Assembly (NCBI GenBank): GCA_026397205.1
Contig: JAPLVH010000017.1
Span: 1-40,328, forward strand
Length of the DNA: 40,328 nucleotides
Direction: 5' to 3'
Source: Candidatus Berkelbacteria bacterium
GTDB taxonomy: Bacteria; Patescibacteriota; UBA1384; XYA2-FULL-43-10; CAINNR01
Notes under the pieces: model-generated
Databases searched by the model: none
Told to the model about the DNA's origin: nothing
The model's input: only the letters and a program-made list of their open reading frames with translations
In this document: piece after piece, positions 6,868 to 16,103 of the stretch
Layout: each line of letters starts with the position of its first letter
Numbering within the stretch: the stretch's first letter is position 1
Position numbers and translations under genes: made by a program

Positions 6868-6985
6868 AAAGAAAATCAAATATCAAAGATCAAAAATCAA
6901 AATGACAGATCAGAAAGTTAAAGATAAAATCCCGGCACGAAGTGCCGACCACAACTTTTCACTTTTCACTTTTAATTTTTAACTG
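6868..6985. repeat. Intergenic hairpin repeat R1 (before yebC)
   Basis: Arms rich in ATCAAAAATCAAAATGACAG-like sequence and its rough complement surround an apex AATCC-CGGCA-CGAAG-TGCCG-ACCA. The same apex occurs before queH and the PH-domain gene, and a covarying version before ruvC. The element ends 3 bp before the yebC start. Confidence 0.75.
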
Positions 6986-6987
6986 CC

Positions 6988-7719
6988 ATGTCCGGACACT
7001 CAAAGTGGGCGACGACAAAACATAAAAAAGCAATTGTTGATGCCAAGCGGTCAGCATCTTTTACAAAACTATCAAAAATTGTCACAATCGCCGCCAGAGG
7101 CGGCGGTGATCCGACGATGAATTTTTCCTTGCGACTGGCGATTGATCGGGCAAAAGCGGCCTCAATGCCGAAGGAAAATATCGAAAAGGCGATCAAACGC
7201 GGAACCGGTGAAATCGGCGGGGCGGCGATTGAAGAAATTGTTTACGAAGGATACGGTCCGGCCGGCATTGCGATCATCATCGTTTGCCTGACCGACAACC
7301 GCTTGCGGACGGTTTCCGAGATTCGTTCGATTTTCAACAAATTTGGCGGAACTTTGGCCGAAGCTGGCGGTGTCGCTTATCTTTTTGAAAAACGCGGGGA
7401 GATTAGCTTGTCTCGGCCAAAGGCCGATCGTCCTGTGGACGAAGCGGAGAAAATCGAAGAAAAAATTATTGACTCCGGCGCGCTCGATTTTGAGCTTGAG
7501 GATGATACTATATATATAGTATATACCGAGTTGACCGACTTACAGAAAGTTGCTAATTATTTCGTTGATGCCGGCATCAAGATTGAATCCTCAGACATCA
7601 TCTATCAACCAAAAACCAAAGTTCAAGTTCCGGAGGAAAAAATGCCGGCGGTGGAAAAGTTATTAAATGCACTTGAAGAATTAGACGATGTGTCAGAAGT
7701 TTTCAGTAATATTGAATAA
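6988..7719 (+). CDS. yebC: YebC/PmpR-family regulatory or translation factor
   Basis: A 243-residue protein of normal length for YebC/TACO1. It begins MSGHSKWATTKHKKAIVDAK, the family hallmark, followed by KLSKIVTIAARGGGDP and the MPKENIEKAIKRG segment. Family members have been described as DNA-binding regulators and, more recently, as translation factors easing ribosome stalling on proline stretches. It stands just upstream of ruvC, a widespread arrangement. Codons at about 7507-7524 form an 18-bp TATA-rich palindrome also found upstream of the pilin gene. Confidence 0.97.
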   Translation: MSGHSKWATTKHKKAIVDAKRSASFTKLSKIVTIAARGGGDPTMNFSLRLAIDRAKAASMPKENIEKAIKRGTGEIGGAAIEEIVYEGYGPAGIAIIIVCLTDNRLRTVSEIRSIFNKFGGTLAEAGGVAYLFEKRGEISLSRPKADRPVDEAEKIEEKIIDSGALDFELEDDTIYIVYTELTDLQKVANYFVDAGIKIESSDIIYQPKTKVQVPEEKMPAVEKLLNALEELDDVSEVFSNIE

Positions 7720-7762
7720 TTAAATCAAAAAGCAAATATCCCCACAGGGTCAGCTGAAGCTA

Positions 7763-7854
7763 GAAAAAATCAAAATGACAGATAAAAATGTAAAGAGAAT
7801 CCAGCTATGGAATGGCTACCACAATTTTGATCTTTGCATTTTAATTTTTGATCT
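7763..7854. repeat. Intergenic hairpin repeat R2 (before ruvC)
   Basis: Same design as R1: arm with AAATCAAAATGACAGAT, apex AATCC-AGCTA-TGGAA-TGGCT-ACCA, and opposing arm TTTTGATCTTTGCATTTT. The apex stem has different bases from R1, R3 and R4 but still pairs (one G-U). It abuts the ruvC ATG. Confidence 0.75.
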
Positions 7855-8367
7855 ATGAAAATATTAGGTATTGATCCCGGGACGGCAATTTGCGGCTGGG
7901 GTTTGATCGAATCGGACGGCCATGAGCCGCGGATTTTGAAGTGCGGGGTGATCACGACCAAAGCCAAGTCCCCAGATGCTGACCGGCTGGAGATTATTTA
8001 TGACAGCGTCTGTGATATAATTAAAAAGGAAAAACCGGAGGCGGTCGCCGTTGAACAATTATTCTTTTTCAAGAACCAAAAGACAGTGATGACAGTTTCC
8101 CAGACGCGAGGCGCGATTGTTTTGGCGGTTCAAAAATCCAGAACGCCGCTTTTCGAATATACTCCACTTCAAGTTAAACAAGCGGTTGTCGGTTATGGCC
8201 GGGCGGAGAAAAATCAGGTCCAGGAAATGGTAAAAGTCATATTGCATTTGAAAGAAATTCCCAAACCGGACGATGCGGCCGATGCACTGGCGATTGCGAT
8301 CTGTTGTTCGCAATCGCAAAAAAATAAGTCAAGAGCTTTTGGTGATTATTTTACAAATATAAAATAA
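7855..8367 (+). CDS. ruvC: Holliday junction endonuclease RuvC
   Basis: A 170-residue RuvC of standard length. The four catalytic acidic residues are visible: D7 in GIDPGT, E67 in VEQLF, D140 and D143 in PDDAADALAIA. It would resolve Holliday junctions with RuvAB, encoded about 10 kb downstream. ruvC is followed after 5 bp by a restriction endonuclease gene, so the recombination cluster has been split by accessory genes here. Confidence 0.97.
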   Translation: MKILGIDPGTAICGWGLIESDGHEPRILKCGVITTKAKSPDADRLEIIYDSVCDIIKKEKPEAVAVEQLFFFKNQKTVMTVSQTRGAIVLAVQKSRTPLFEYTPLQVKQAVVGYGRAEKNQVQEMVKVILHLKEIPKPDDAADALAIAICCSQSQKNKSRAFGDYFTNIK

Positions 8368-8372
8368 TTTTT

Positions 8373-9101
8373 ATGAATAAAAAAATTGAATTAAACAAAA
8401 AAGAAATTGAAAGTATTTACAGAAAAATCGCCGAATTCCATAAAAAATATTTAAAACAATTTGGTGTCAAGCTACCAAAACTTTATAATTCAGAAAAAAA
8501 ATTTACTAAAGATGGTCTAACATTGGTCTATTTGGCTCAAAATTACCCAAATACTTCTGAGATTAGCAAAAAAGAATTGACAAAATTTATCAGGAGTTTT
8601 TATCCGGATACAAACGATGTGCAACAAGCACGGCATCTTGGCGCCCAGGCAGGATGGTGGATTGTGGCCGGCGGCAGAGACAATATTGTTCTACGGATTA
8701 AACGTGGAAACTATCAACTTTATACTTTAGAGCAACCTTATCCAGAATTTAAAAAAGGCCATAGGAAATCCGAAACTAGCGGATGGAAAGAATTAAAAGC
8801 GAGATACAACTATCGATGTGCAACTTGTGGATCACAAGAAAATAAACCACATTTTCATTGGCCGGCAACGAAAACAGTTTTACAAAAATCACATATGGAT
8901 CCGAATAAACCTTTGATAACAGGGAATATCCTTCCCCAATGTGAAAAATGTAATCGAGCCGACCGAAACAGATGGGTTTATGACGAAAAAGGTCGAGTGG
9001 TAAAATTGGCTGACGCAAATTTTGTTAGAAATTTTGACAATGAGGTGAGAAAAAAGATTTACAAAATATTATCCGAAGAATTTAAAGAGAACGGGTCATA
9101 A
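8373..9101 (+). CDS. Type II restriction endonuclease, HNH family (predicted)
   Basis: A 242-residue protein whose C-terminal half carries an HNH module: YNYRCATCG (C149, C152), LQKSHMDP (H174), GNILPQCEKCNRADRNRW (N185, C190, C193). Two CxxC pairs probably bind a structural zinc. The N-terminal ~130 residues have no motif I recognise and may supply specificity. The methyltransferase gene starts 11 bp downstream, which makes a type II restriction-modification pair likely. Recognition sequence cannot be read from the protein. The pair is more AT-rich than ruvC and sits inside the ruvC-ruvA gap, consistent with acquisition. Confidence 0.82.
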   Translation: MNKKIELNKKEIESIYRKIAEFHKKYLKQFGVKLPKLYNSEKKFTKDGLTLVYLAQNYPNTSEISKKELTKFIRSFYPDTNDVQQARHLGAQAGWWIVAGGRDNIVLRIKRGNYQLYTLEQPYPEFKKGHRKSETSGWKELKARYNYRCATCGSQENKPHFHWPATKTVLQKSHMDPNKPLITGNILPQCEKCNRADRNRWVYDEKGRVVKLADANFVRNFDNEVRKKIYKILSEEFKENGS

Positions 9102-9112
9102 TTTCAAAAAAT

Positions 9113-10114
9113 ATGGTTAATCAAGAGTTCATCAATAAAATAGTTTGTGCTGACTCGCTAGAACTACTTTCTCAAATAGAGGATGATTCTATTGATGTCG
9201 TTTTAACTGATCCTCCATATTTTCTAGATAAGCTTGATAGTAACTGGGATTATGACAAAGTATCGAGTCAAAAAAACCAGCAGACAGTCAAATCTTTGCC
9301 AGCGGGAATGAAATTTGATCGAGAGCAGGGTAAGAAGTTTTACAGCTGGTATTCAAAAATTTCAGAAGAAATTTTCAGGATATTAAAACCAGGCGGTTTT
9401 TTCTTTTCTTTCTCGAGCCCTCGCCTCTACCACCGGATGGCTTGTGCAATTGATGACGCTGGTTTTGAAATTAGAGATGCTTTTATCTGGCTTTACACGC
9501 AGAATCAAGCCAAAGCTATGGGAATTAACCATTTTATTTCCAAAATGGACATATCAAAAGAGGAAAAGGAAAAATTAAAAGAGAGGTTTAGCGGTTGGAA
9601 GACCCCACAGATTAAAACGTGTTTCGAGCCGATAGCAATGGCACAAAAACCTACGGATTCCACTTATTTAGCAAATATGATAAAGCATAAAGTTGGGTTG
9701 TTTAATACTAAAATCAGAATTGGTGACAATATGTATCCGGCAAATGTTTTTACAATTGAAAATATTAACGAATTGATAGACAAGACGTTCCTTTTATCGA
9801 AACCGAGCAAAAATGAGAAAGGTACATACAACGATCACAAAACTGTCAAACCTCTAATGATTTGTGAATATTTAATTAAACTTTCAGCTTTTTCTGATGA
9901 CGCCGTGATACTTGATCCTTTTGTTGGAAGCGGAACGACCGCAGTTGCAGCCAAAAAATTGGGTAAAAGATATATTGGCATTGATTCAAATCAAAAATAT
10001 GTTGAAATATCACAAAAAAGGTTATTGGAAATTAGTTCCAAAAGAGAAATAATTTCTGAAGGGGAAAATAAGAAAATTGATAATTTAGAGCATTTGAATT
10101 TGGAATTTGTTTAG
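9113..10114 (+). CDS. DNA methyltransferase (beta-class, N4/N6 amino)
   Basis: A 333-residue DNA amino-methyltransferase. Motif IV TDPPYF lies near residues 32-37 and motif I DPFVGSGTT near 265-273, the order (IV before I) of the beta class. ILKPGGFFFSFSSPR at about 96-110 and GKRYIGIDSNQKY near 284 fit the fold. DPPY is compatible with N6-adenine or N4-cytosine methylation. It follows the HNH endonuclease gene by 11 bp and is presumably its cognate protective enzyme. Confidence 0.93.
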   Translation: MVNQEFINKIVCADSLELLSQIEDDSIDVVLTDPPYFLDKLDSNWDYDKVSSQKNQQTVKSLPAGMKFDREQGKKFYSWYSKISEEIFRILKPGGFFFSFSSPRLYHRMACAIDDAGFEIRDAFIWLYTQNQAKAMGINHFISKMDISKEEKEKLKERFSGWKTPQIKTCFEPIAMAQKPTDSTYLANMIKHKVGLFNTKIRIGDNMYPANVFTIENINELIDKTFLLSKPSKNEKGTYNDHKTVKPLMICEYLIKLSAFSDDAVILDPFVGSGTTAVAAKKLGKRYIGIDSNQKYVEISQKRLLEISSKREIISEGENKKIDNLEHLNLEFV

Positions 10115-10139
10115 GGTTTAGAATTTAGAACTTTGAATT

Positions 10140-11171
10140 ATGAGTTTATCAGAAATCAACAAAAAAATGATCGCCGCTGGTGGATTTATCCCGCCGGTTT
10201 TGCGCCAGAATATTATCACCGGTGACTGGATTGTCATCGCTCCCGGCCGGGCCAGGCGACCGGATGATTTTATTCACCCGAAAATTTTGCCCGACAAGCC
10301 AATGTCCGAGTGTCCGTTTTGCGTTGGATCGCCCGGTTATAAATCAAACGACAAAATTCATATTGACAATGGCTTGGTTTATGTCATCGAAAACAAATTT
10401 CCGGCTTTTTATGACACTGATAAAAATTCTCGCAGCTATTATCCGGAGGAAGGTTTTTATCGCGAACGGCCGAGTGTCGGCGATCACGAGGTTGTCATCA
10501 TCAAAGACCACAAACAGTCGCTAACAAAATTCTCAAAGTCATTGACTTCTTCAATGTTTTTGGCTATATTGGAGCGGTATGAGAAAATTAAGCGCCATTC
10601 GGAGATTGCCTCGATTACGCCGATTTATAACCACGGTCCGGAGGCCGGCGCCTCGATCGAACATCCGCATGCCCAGATTTTCGCCTCCGGTATTGTCGCC
10701 AACACCGTCAACCGCGAGATGGACGGCGCCGAGAGATATTTCGGTATCAACGGCGTTTGTGTTTACTGCGACATCATCGAACATGAGCTTAAGGAAAAGT
10801 CGCGAGTGATTTACAAAAATGAAAATTTTCTCGCCTTCGCCCCGTTTGCATCGCGGTTTCCATTTGAAAGCTGGATAATCCCCCGCCGACACCAGAGTCA
10901 ATTTGAAAATTCATCAGCGGCGGAAATCAACGACTTGGCCGACGCAACGGTCGAAGTTTTATCCTCGCTGGAAAAACTGATTCCCGGCTTGTCATTAAAT
11001 ATGTATATCCGAACTTTGCCAACGACGATGGAGGATTGCGAATACTTCCACTGGTATTTGGAAATCGCACCGCGTCTGACTTTGTTCGGTGGTTTCGAGC
11101 TTGGGAGCGGCGTCATCATCAACATCATTCCGCCGGAAAAGTCGGCCGAGTTTTTAAGAAACAATAAATAA
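10140..11171 (+). CDS. galT: Galactose-1-phosphate uridylyltransferase
   Basis: A 343-residue GalT-like protein with ITGDWIVIAPGRARRP near the N-terminus, a zinc-type CPFC at 58-61, NHGPEAGASIEHPHAQI with the catalytic H175-P-H177, and a second C-terminal HIT-like half ending WYLEIAPR. It would exchange uridylyl groups between UDP-glucose and galactose-1-phosphate, providing sugar nucleotides. Downstream glycosyltransferases and phosphomannomutase suggest a polysaccharide or glycoconjugate role. Confidence 0.93.
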   Translation: MSLSEINKKMIAAGGFIPPVLRQNIITGDWIVIAPGRARRPDDFIHPKILPDKPMSECPFCVGSPGYKSNDKIHIDNGLVYVIENKFPAFYDTDKNSRSYYPEEGFYRERPSVGDHEVVIIKDHKQSLTKFSKSLTSSMFLAILERYEKIKRHSEIASITPIYNHGPEAGASIEHPHAQIFASGIVANTVNREMDGAERYFGINGVCVYCDIIEHELKEKSRVIYKNENFLAFAPFASRFPFESWIIPRRHQSQFENSSAAEINDLADATVEVLSSLEKLIPGLSLNMYIRTLPTTMEDCEYFHWYLEIAPRLTLFGGFELGSGVIINIIPPEKSAEFLRNNK

Positions 11172-11184
11172 ATGAAAGGTAAAA

Positions 11185-12324
11185 ATGAAAATTGGATTGA
11201 TATGTAACCCGTGGCTAGGTGGAGCGGGTGCTGTCCCGACTGAATTGGGCAAGGTTTTGGCAAAACGAGGCCATAAAGTGCATTTTTTTGCCTTTGACAT
11301 ACCTTTTCGATTAATCGGTCCGTGGCGGCAAAATATTTTTTTTCACAAAATTGAATCGATGGAGTATCCGGCATTTAATAATTCGCCCGATACTTTAACA
11401 GCTGCCAGCCTTATTACTGAGGTGGTTTTACGAGAAAAAATCGAGATTCTAAATGCTCACTTCGCCGGTGTAAATTCTGAGATAATTTTTTTAGCCAAAG
11501 AAATGTTGCGAGAAAATGGTTATAACATTAAAACGCTTAATACTCTTCATGGCAGCGATATTTCGATTCTTGGGTTGGACACTACAATTAAAGAAGCTAT
11601 GACTTTTCTGTTAAAAAAATCTGATGATGTTATGACTGTTTCCCATGCTTTGTCCGAAGATGCAAAAATAATTTATAATCTAAAAAAGGTGGATGTTATC
11701 CATAATTTTGTTGACACAAATGAATACAAACCAAAAACAGATAAAACCGATGACCTTAGAAAAATATTTGCCAAGCCTGGAGAAAAAATAATTTTTCATA
11801 GTTCTAATTTCCGAAGTATTAAACGCATCAGCGACGTAATTGGCATTTTTCGCTTGGTGAACAAAAAAATTCCATGTAAGTTGCTATTGGTTGGCGAGGG
11901 TCCTGACCAACAGCTTGCAAGCAAATTGGCTGCAAAATATAAAATTATTGACAGGATTCACTTTTTAGGTTTTCAAAGTGATATGGCTAAATTATTGCCT
12001 GTTGGTGACGTTTTCCTTTTACCGTCAGAGAAAGAAAACTTTAGCTTATCAGCACTCGAGGCGATGGCTTGCGGTCTCCCTGTCATTTCTTCCGATGTTG
12101 GCGGAATGAAAGAGATGATTGACCATAAAATTAATGGTTACCTCGCTCCCGTTGGAGATGTCGAAATTATGAGTAATTATGCCATTGATTTGCTTAATGA
12201 CGATGCAAAACTTATAAATTTTTCCAAGCTTGCTAGAAATAAAGTGGTAAAATTTTTTGGACCAGAAAAAATCGTCCCACGATATGAGAATCTTTATAAA
12301 AAAATAATTAAGCTGAAATCTTAA
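11185..12324 (+). CDS. GT4 glycosyltransferase, BshA-like
   Basis: A 379-residue GT-B enzyme. The N-terminal domain has GGAGAVPTELGKVLAKRGHK and FDIPFRL; the middle has TLHGSDISILG and VIHNFVD; the C-terminal domain has SNFRSIKRISDVIGIF, LLLVGEGP and SEKENFSLSALEAMACGLPVI with the EX7E motif. These segments follow BshA, which joins GlcNAc to L-malate in bacillithiol synthesis. No bshB or bshC is present here and the gene sits among polysaccharide glycosyltransferases, so the acceptor could differ. The start has AAAGGTAAAA upstream. Its 3' end overlaps the convergent gene by 17 bp. Confidence 0.8.
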   Translation: MKIGLICNPWLGGAGAVPTELGKVLAKRGHKVHFFAFDIPFRLIGPWRQNIFFHKIESMEYPAFNNSPDTLTAASLITEVVLREKIEILNAHFAGVNSEIIFLAKEMLRENGYNIKTLNTLHGSDISILGLDTTIKEAMTFLLKKSDDVMTVSHALSEDAKIIYNLKKVDVIHNFVDTNEYKPKTDKTDDLRKIFAKPGEKIIFHSSNFRSIKRISDVIGIFRLVNKKIPCKLLLVGEGPDQQLASKLAAKYKIIDRIHFLGFQSDMAKLLPVGDVFLLPSEKENFSLSALEAMACGLPVISSDVGGMKEMIDHKINGYLAPVGDVEIMSNYAIDLLNDDAKLINFSKLARNKVVKFFGPEKIVPRYENLYKKIIKLKS

Positions 12325-13102
12325 ACCAGAGTTCTAATTTCGCTGGTTGGGAAAAAAATTCATAGGTTTTTTTCTTGGCGAGTTTTTTTACTATTTCAAG
12401 ATTTGCCCCGGTACTTCCGTGTTTCTTCCAAACTCTTTCAATATAACTTTGGTGGACATCTTGACTTTGCCCGCGAATGCTTTTTGAATGCATTGTGACT
12501 AAAACTGTTGATCTTTTGTCGAACCCAAACTTAAAATTTTTATCAGAGAATTGCAACCAAAGATCGTAATCCTCGCCAATTTTTTGTTTTGGATCATAAC
12601 CGGCAACTTCAAAATAGCACTTTCTCTTGTAGGAGGACGAAGCGTTAGGGATATAATTTATATTGTAAAGCAGTTCTTTGACATAGGGTTGAAAAAAGCG
12701 GGTTTTTTTCTCACCGCTGTTGAGATAATGTATGTCCAAGTTAGTATAAAATATATCGCTGTCTGGATTGGCGATGAAATGACTATTAATAATTTTCAGG
12801 CGGTTTTCGTAGGCAAAATCATCAGAATCGGCGATGACAATGATTTCGCCACTGGCTTTCTTGTTACCGAAATCTCTAGCAACCGCAACACCGGAATTTT
12901 TTTTCAGCTGGAAACATTTTATTCGATTGTCAATTTTAGAAAAATTTTGACAAATTTGAAAACTATTGTCTGTGCTTTTGTCATCAACTAAAATCATTTC
13001 AAAATCGGAAAAACTTTGATTTTGATATGATTCAATTACTTTGGGCAAAAACCCTTCTCGATTGTAGATTGGCATAACAACTGACAATAGAATCTTTTTC
13101 AT
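12308..13102 (-). CDS. GT2 family glycosyltransferase
   Basis: A 264-residue GT-A fold enzyme. LSVVMPIYNREGFLPKVIES at the N-terminus, EMILVDDKSTDNS around residue 40 and IVIADSDDFAYENR (DxD-like metal site) near 90 are typical. GEDYDLWLQFSD near 180 supplies the acceptor-side acidic residue. It is the only member of the sugar cluster on the minus strand, convergent with the BshA-like gene and divergent from the next GT2 gene. The donor sugar cannot be inferred. Confidence 0.9.
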   Translation of the reverse strand: MKKILLSVVMPIYNREGFLPKVIESYQNQSFSDFEMILVDDKSTDNSFQICQNFSKIDNRIKCFQLKKNSGVAVARDFGNKKASGEIIVIADSDDFAYENRLKIINSHFIANPDSDIFYTNLDIHYLNSGEKKTRFFQPYVKELLYNINYIPNASSSYKRKCYFEVAGYDPKQKIGEDYDLWLQFSDKNFKFGFDKRSTVLVTMHSKSIRGQSQDVHQSYIERVWKKHGSTGANLEIVKKLAKKKTYEFFSQPAKLELWFKISA

Positions 13103-13185
13103 TTTATTTCCTTTGTGCTAATGTTTTTGTTATAATCTGGTTAACCAACCAATTATAACACTTTTTGAACAAAATGGAGAGAAAA

Positions 13186-13938
13186 ATGACACCAAAAATT
13201 AGCTACATTGTTGCGACTCAAAATCGCGGCGACTTGATCGGCGATACGATTAAATCTTTAATCAACCAAGATGAACCGGCTTGGGAAGCAATTATTGTTG
13301 ATGATCACGGAGCTGACAACACAGAGGAAGTCGTAAAAAATTTTAATGATCAACGTTTAATATATATCAAACTTTCCGATTCTCACGGTCGCGGTGCGAG
13401 TTGCGCAAGGAATTTAGCGGCTATTTGGGCCAAAGCTCCAATCGTTGCGATTACCGATTCAGACGATCTACTTTATGCGAATCGAACTTTGGAAACACTC
13501 AAAGCTTTTGCTGAAAATCCAGAAATCGATATTTTCTACTCTGATTTTGATATATGGGAAGAAAAAACTGGGATTATTCGTTCTAGAAAAACTCCGATTG
13601 GTGAATACTCATTGGAAAAAATTAAACAAGGTCATTTTATTCCGCATATAACTTTGGCTTTGAAAAGGCAAATTTTGCTTGATAATCCTTACAATCAATT
13701 TTACAAAATTGCGGAGGATTACGAACTTTTGACTCGTTTGGCGCTTCAAGACAAAAATTTTTATTTTTGTCCGGAAAAATTGATGAAATATCGAATAAGC
13801 GATACAAATATGTCTATTGGGGCCGAGAAAAAAGAGCTGGTTGATCTCTATGGAAAGTTGGTCAGGATGATTCGCGGCTTTATTCCCTGCGAAGAAAATA
13901 CTTTGGAAAAAATCGAACAACTCGAAAGGAGAAAATGA
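13186..13938 (+). CDS. GT2 family glycosyltransferase
   Basis: A 250-residue GT-A enzyme. ISYIVATQNRGDLI, AIIVDDHGADNT and VAITDSDDLLYANRT carry the nucleotide-sugar and DxD features; AEDYELLTRLAL is the likely acceptor-side motif. The start at 13186 is selected over upstream TTG 13165 and ATG 13174 because GGAG lies 6 nt before it. Its stop overlaps the next start by 4 bp (ATGA), so the two are translationally coupled. Confidence 0.9.
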   Translation: MTPKISYIVATQNRGDLIGDTIKSLINQDEPAWEAIIVDDHGADNTEEVVKNFNDQRLIYIKLSDSHGRGASCARNLAAIWAKAPIVAITDSDDLLYANRTLETLKAFAENPEIDIFYSDFDIWEEKTGIIRSRKTPIGEYSLEKIKQGHFIPHITLALKRQILLDNPYNQFYKIAEDYELLTRLALQDKNFYFCPEKLMKYRISDTNMSIGAEKKELVDLYGKLVRMIRGFIPCEENTLEKIEQLERRK

Positions 13939-14981
13939 AAATTGCAATCGTCGGCGCGATCGATTCAGCAATAAAAAAAGATGCGCTTGGGGGAACGGAA
14001 ATTTGGAGTTACAGCTTTTCTAATGAACTCACTAAACGTGGACATGAAGTTACAATTTTTGCCAACCCAGAAAGTAAAATCGAACAAAAACTTTTATCAA
14101 TCACTGGTGCTGATAAAATAAAAGATCCTACAACCGGAGAAATTTCCAAATCGCTTTTTGCTTATTTTTCAATTAAAGAAATGGCTGAAGTGATTAAAAA
14201 TCAGGATCAATTTGATTTGATTCATTTTAGTGTTTACTCGATTCAGTATTATTTGCCACTTTTCGAGTTGATCAAGAAACCGATCATTGTGACGATCCAC
14301 GGCCAGTCATTAAACAAATCCGATGCCGAAATAATTTTGCCGCAACATAAAAATGTCGGCTTCGCAATTATTTCAAAAAGCTTTTTGGAAAATTGGCCGA
14401 AACCAGTCAGTTTTCAAGTTATTTACAATGGAATTAATATTTCCGATTTTCCTTTTTCTACTGCGGCCGACAATTATTTTTTCTGGATGAGTCGGATTTC
14501 GCCGGAAAAAGGTGTCGAAGACGCGATTAAGTTCGCCGAAAAAACCGGTGAAAAGTTAATTATTGCTGGGCCGATCAGGAATCAAAAATACTTTGATGCG
14601 GAAATAAAACCAAAATTAAATTCCAAAATCAAATTCGTTGGTAGTTTGGGTTTAAAAGAAAAAGTTGCCTATTATCAAAAAGCCAAGGCGTTTTTTATGC
14701 CGATAAAATGGCAGGAACCATTTGGTCTGGTAACGGCCGAAGCGATGGCTTGTGGCACTCCGGTGATTGCTTACAATCGTGGCGCAATGGCGGAAATTAT
14801 CAGCGACAAAATTGATGGTTTTGTCATTGAACCCGATGACATTGATGGTTTGATTTCTGCGGCAAAAAATCTTGGAAAAATTGACCGGAAAAAATGTCGA
14901 GAAAAAGTTGAGAGAAATTTTACGATCGAAAAAATGACCGATCAATATCTTGAATTTTACAAAAAAGTTTTAAACATATAG
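13935..14981 (+). CDS. GT4 family glycosyltransferase
   Basis: A 348-residue GT-B enzyme. The N-terminus has GGTEIWSYSFSNELTKRGHEV; the C-terminal domain has WMSRISPEKGVEDAI, KLIIAGPI and QEPFGLVTAEAMACGTPVI with the EX7E motif. It is closely similar in layout to the next gene (14997-16103), suggesting tandem duplication. Coupled to the upstream GT2 gene by ATGA overlap. Substrates unknown. Confidence 0.9.
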   Translation: MKIAIVGAIDSAIKKDALGGTEIWSYSFSNELTKRGHEVTIFANPESKIEQKLLSITGADKIKDPTTGEISKSLFAYFSIKEMAEVIKNQDQFDLIHFSVYSIQYYLPLFELIKKPIIVTIHGQSLNKSDAEIILPQHKNVGFAIISKSFLENWPKPVSFQVIYNGINISDFPFSTAADNYFFWMSRISPEKGVEDAIKFAEKTGEKLIIAGPIRNQKYFDAEIKPKLNSKIKFVGSLGLKEKVAYYQKAKAFFMPIKWQEPFGLVTAEAMACGTPVIAYNRGAMAEIISDKIDGFVIEPDDIDGLISAAKNLGKIDRKKCREKVERNFTIEKMTDQYLEFYKKVLNI

Positions 14982-14996
14982 TTTTTTGGAGAAATT

Positions 14997-16103
14997 ATGG
15001 AACAGAAAAAATTACGAATCGCTCAACTTGGCAGTATTTGGGAAACAACGCCGCCGCCACTTTACGGCGGGACAGAAAGAGTCGTTTCAAATTTAACCGA
15101 GGGTTTGGTTAACCGTGGTCACAAAGTTACTTTATTTGCCACCGGTGATTCGAAAACTCGCGCCCGTTTAATTTCTATTACACCGGAAGCACTTTATCGC
15201 CGAGGAATTTCATGGGGAAACGCACTTTACCCTTTGATGCACATCTACAACGCATTTGAAATGGAATCGGAGTTTGATTTGATTCACATTCACCTAAACA
15301 TGCCAACTGATTTTATTGCCCTAGCTTTTGCTGAACTGATAAAAATTCCGACAGTTATTACGATGCATTTTCGCTTGCCGGATGAAAATGAAAAGGAAAG
15401 CGATCGCTACATGGCGATGAAAAAATTTTCCGACTTGAATTATGTTTCAATCAGCAACGATCAGCGAACAAATAAAAATCTCCATTATTCGGCAACGGTT
15501 TATAACGGAATCGATTTTAACATTTATAAATTTTCCCAAACTGGTGGTAAAGAACTCGGCTGGATCGGTCGATTTTCACCGGACAAAGGTGCAAAACAAG
15601 CGGTTAAAGTTGCCGAACAAGTGGAAAAAAAAATAATTTTAGCCGGTAAGTTGGATGCAAATGACAAAAATGATCAAAAATATTTTCAAGAAGAAATCAA
15701 GCCGAAATTAAAAAACCATAACCACTGTGAATATATCGGCGAGGTTAATGACAAACAAAAATCTGTTTTTTTTGGTCAACTTCGCTGTCTTTTAAACCCG
15801 ACAAGCTGGAGAGAACCATTTGGTTTGGTTGTCGTTGAAGCTAACGCATGCGGGACACCGGTAATCGCTTTTGATAACGGAGCGATGCGAGAGCTAATCA
15901 AAGATGGTGTAAATGGCTTTGTAATTCCGGCCGGCGATGTTGCGGCAATGGCAAAACGAGCAAAAGAAATTTATGAAATGTCCGATGACGATTATTCAAA
16001 ATTTCGAAAGAGTTCCCGTGATTTTGCTGAAAAAAATTTCTCAGTCGAAAAAATGGTCGAGAGTTACGAAAAACTTTATAATAAAATTTTAAAAAATGAT
16101 TGA
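14997..16103 (+). CDS. GT4 family glycosyltransferase
   Basis: A 368-residue GT-B enzyme with PPPLYGGTERVVSNLTEGL near the N-terminus, IGRFSPDKGAKQAV and REPFGLVVVEANACGTPVI in the donor domain (EX7E). It is a likely paralogue of the upstream GT4. TTGGAGAAATT precedes the ATG. Its 3' end overlaps the kinase-like gene by 8 bp, indicating one operon. Confidence 0.9.
   Translation: MEQKKLRIAQLGSIWETTPPPLYGGTERVVSNLTEGLVNRGHKVTLFATGDSKTRARLISITPEALYRRGISWGNALYPLMHIYNAFEMESEFDLIHIHLNMPTDFIALAFAELIKIPTVITMHFRLPDENEKESDRYMAMKKFSDLNYVSISNDQRTNKNLHYSATVYNGIDFNIYKFSQTGGKELGWIGRFSPDKGAKQAVKVAEQVEKKIILAGKLDANDKNDQKYFQEEIKPKLKNHNHCEYIGEVNDKQKSVFFGQLRCLLNPTSWREPFGLVVVEANACGTPVIAFDNGAMRELIKDGVNGFVIPAGDVAAMAKRAKEIYEMSDDDYSKFRKSSRDFAEKNFSVEKMVESYEKLYNKILKND

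Noticed and set aside
10551-10901. Minus-strand open frame within galT
   Set aside because: Antisense shadow of a well-conserved GalT sequence.
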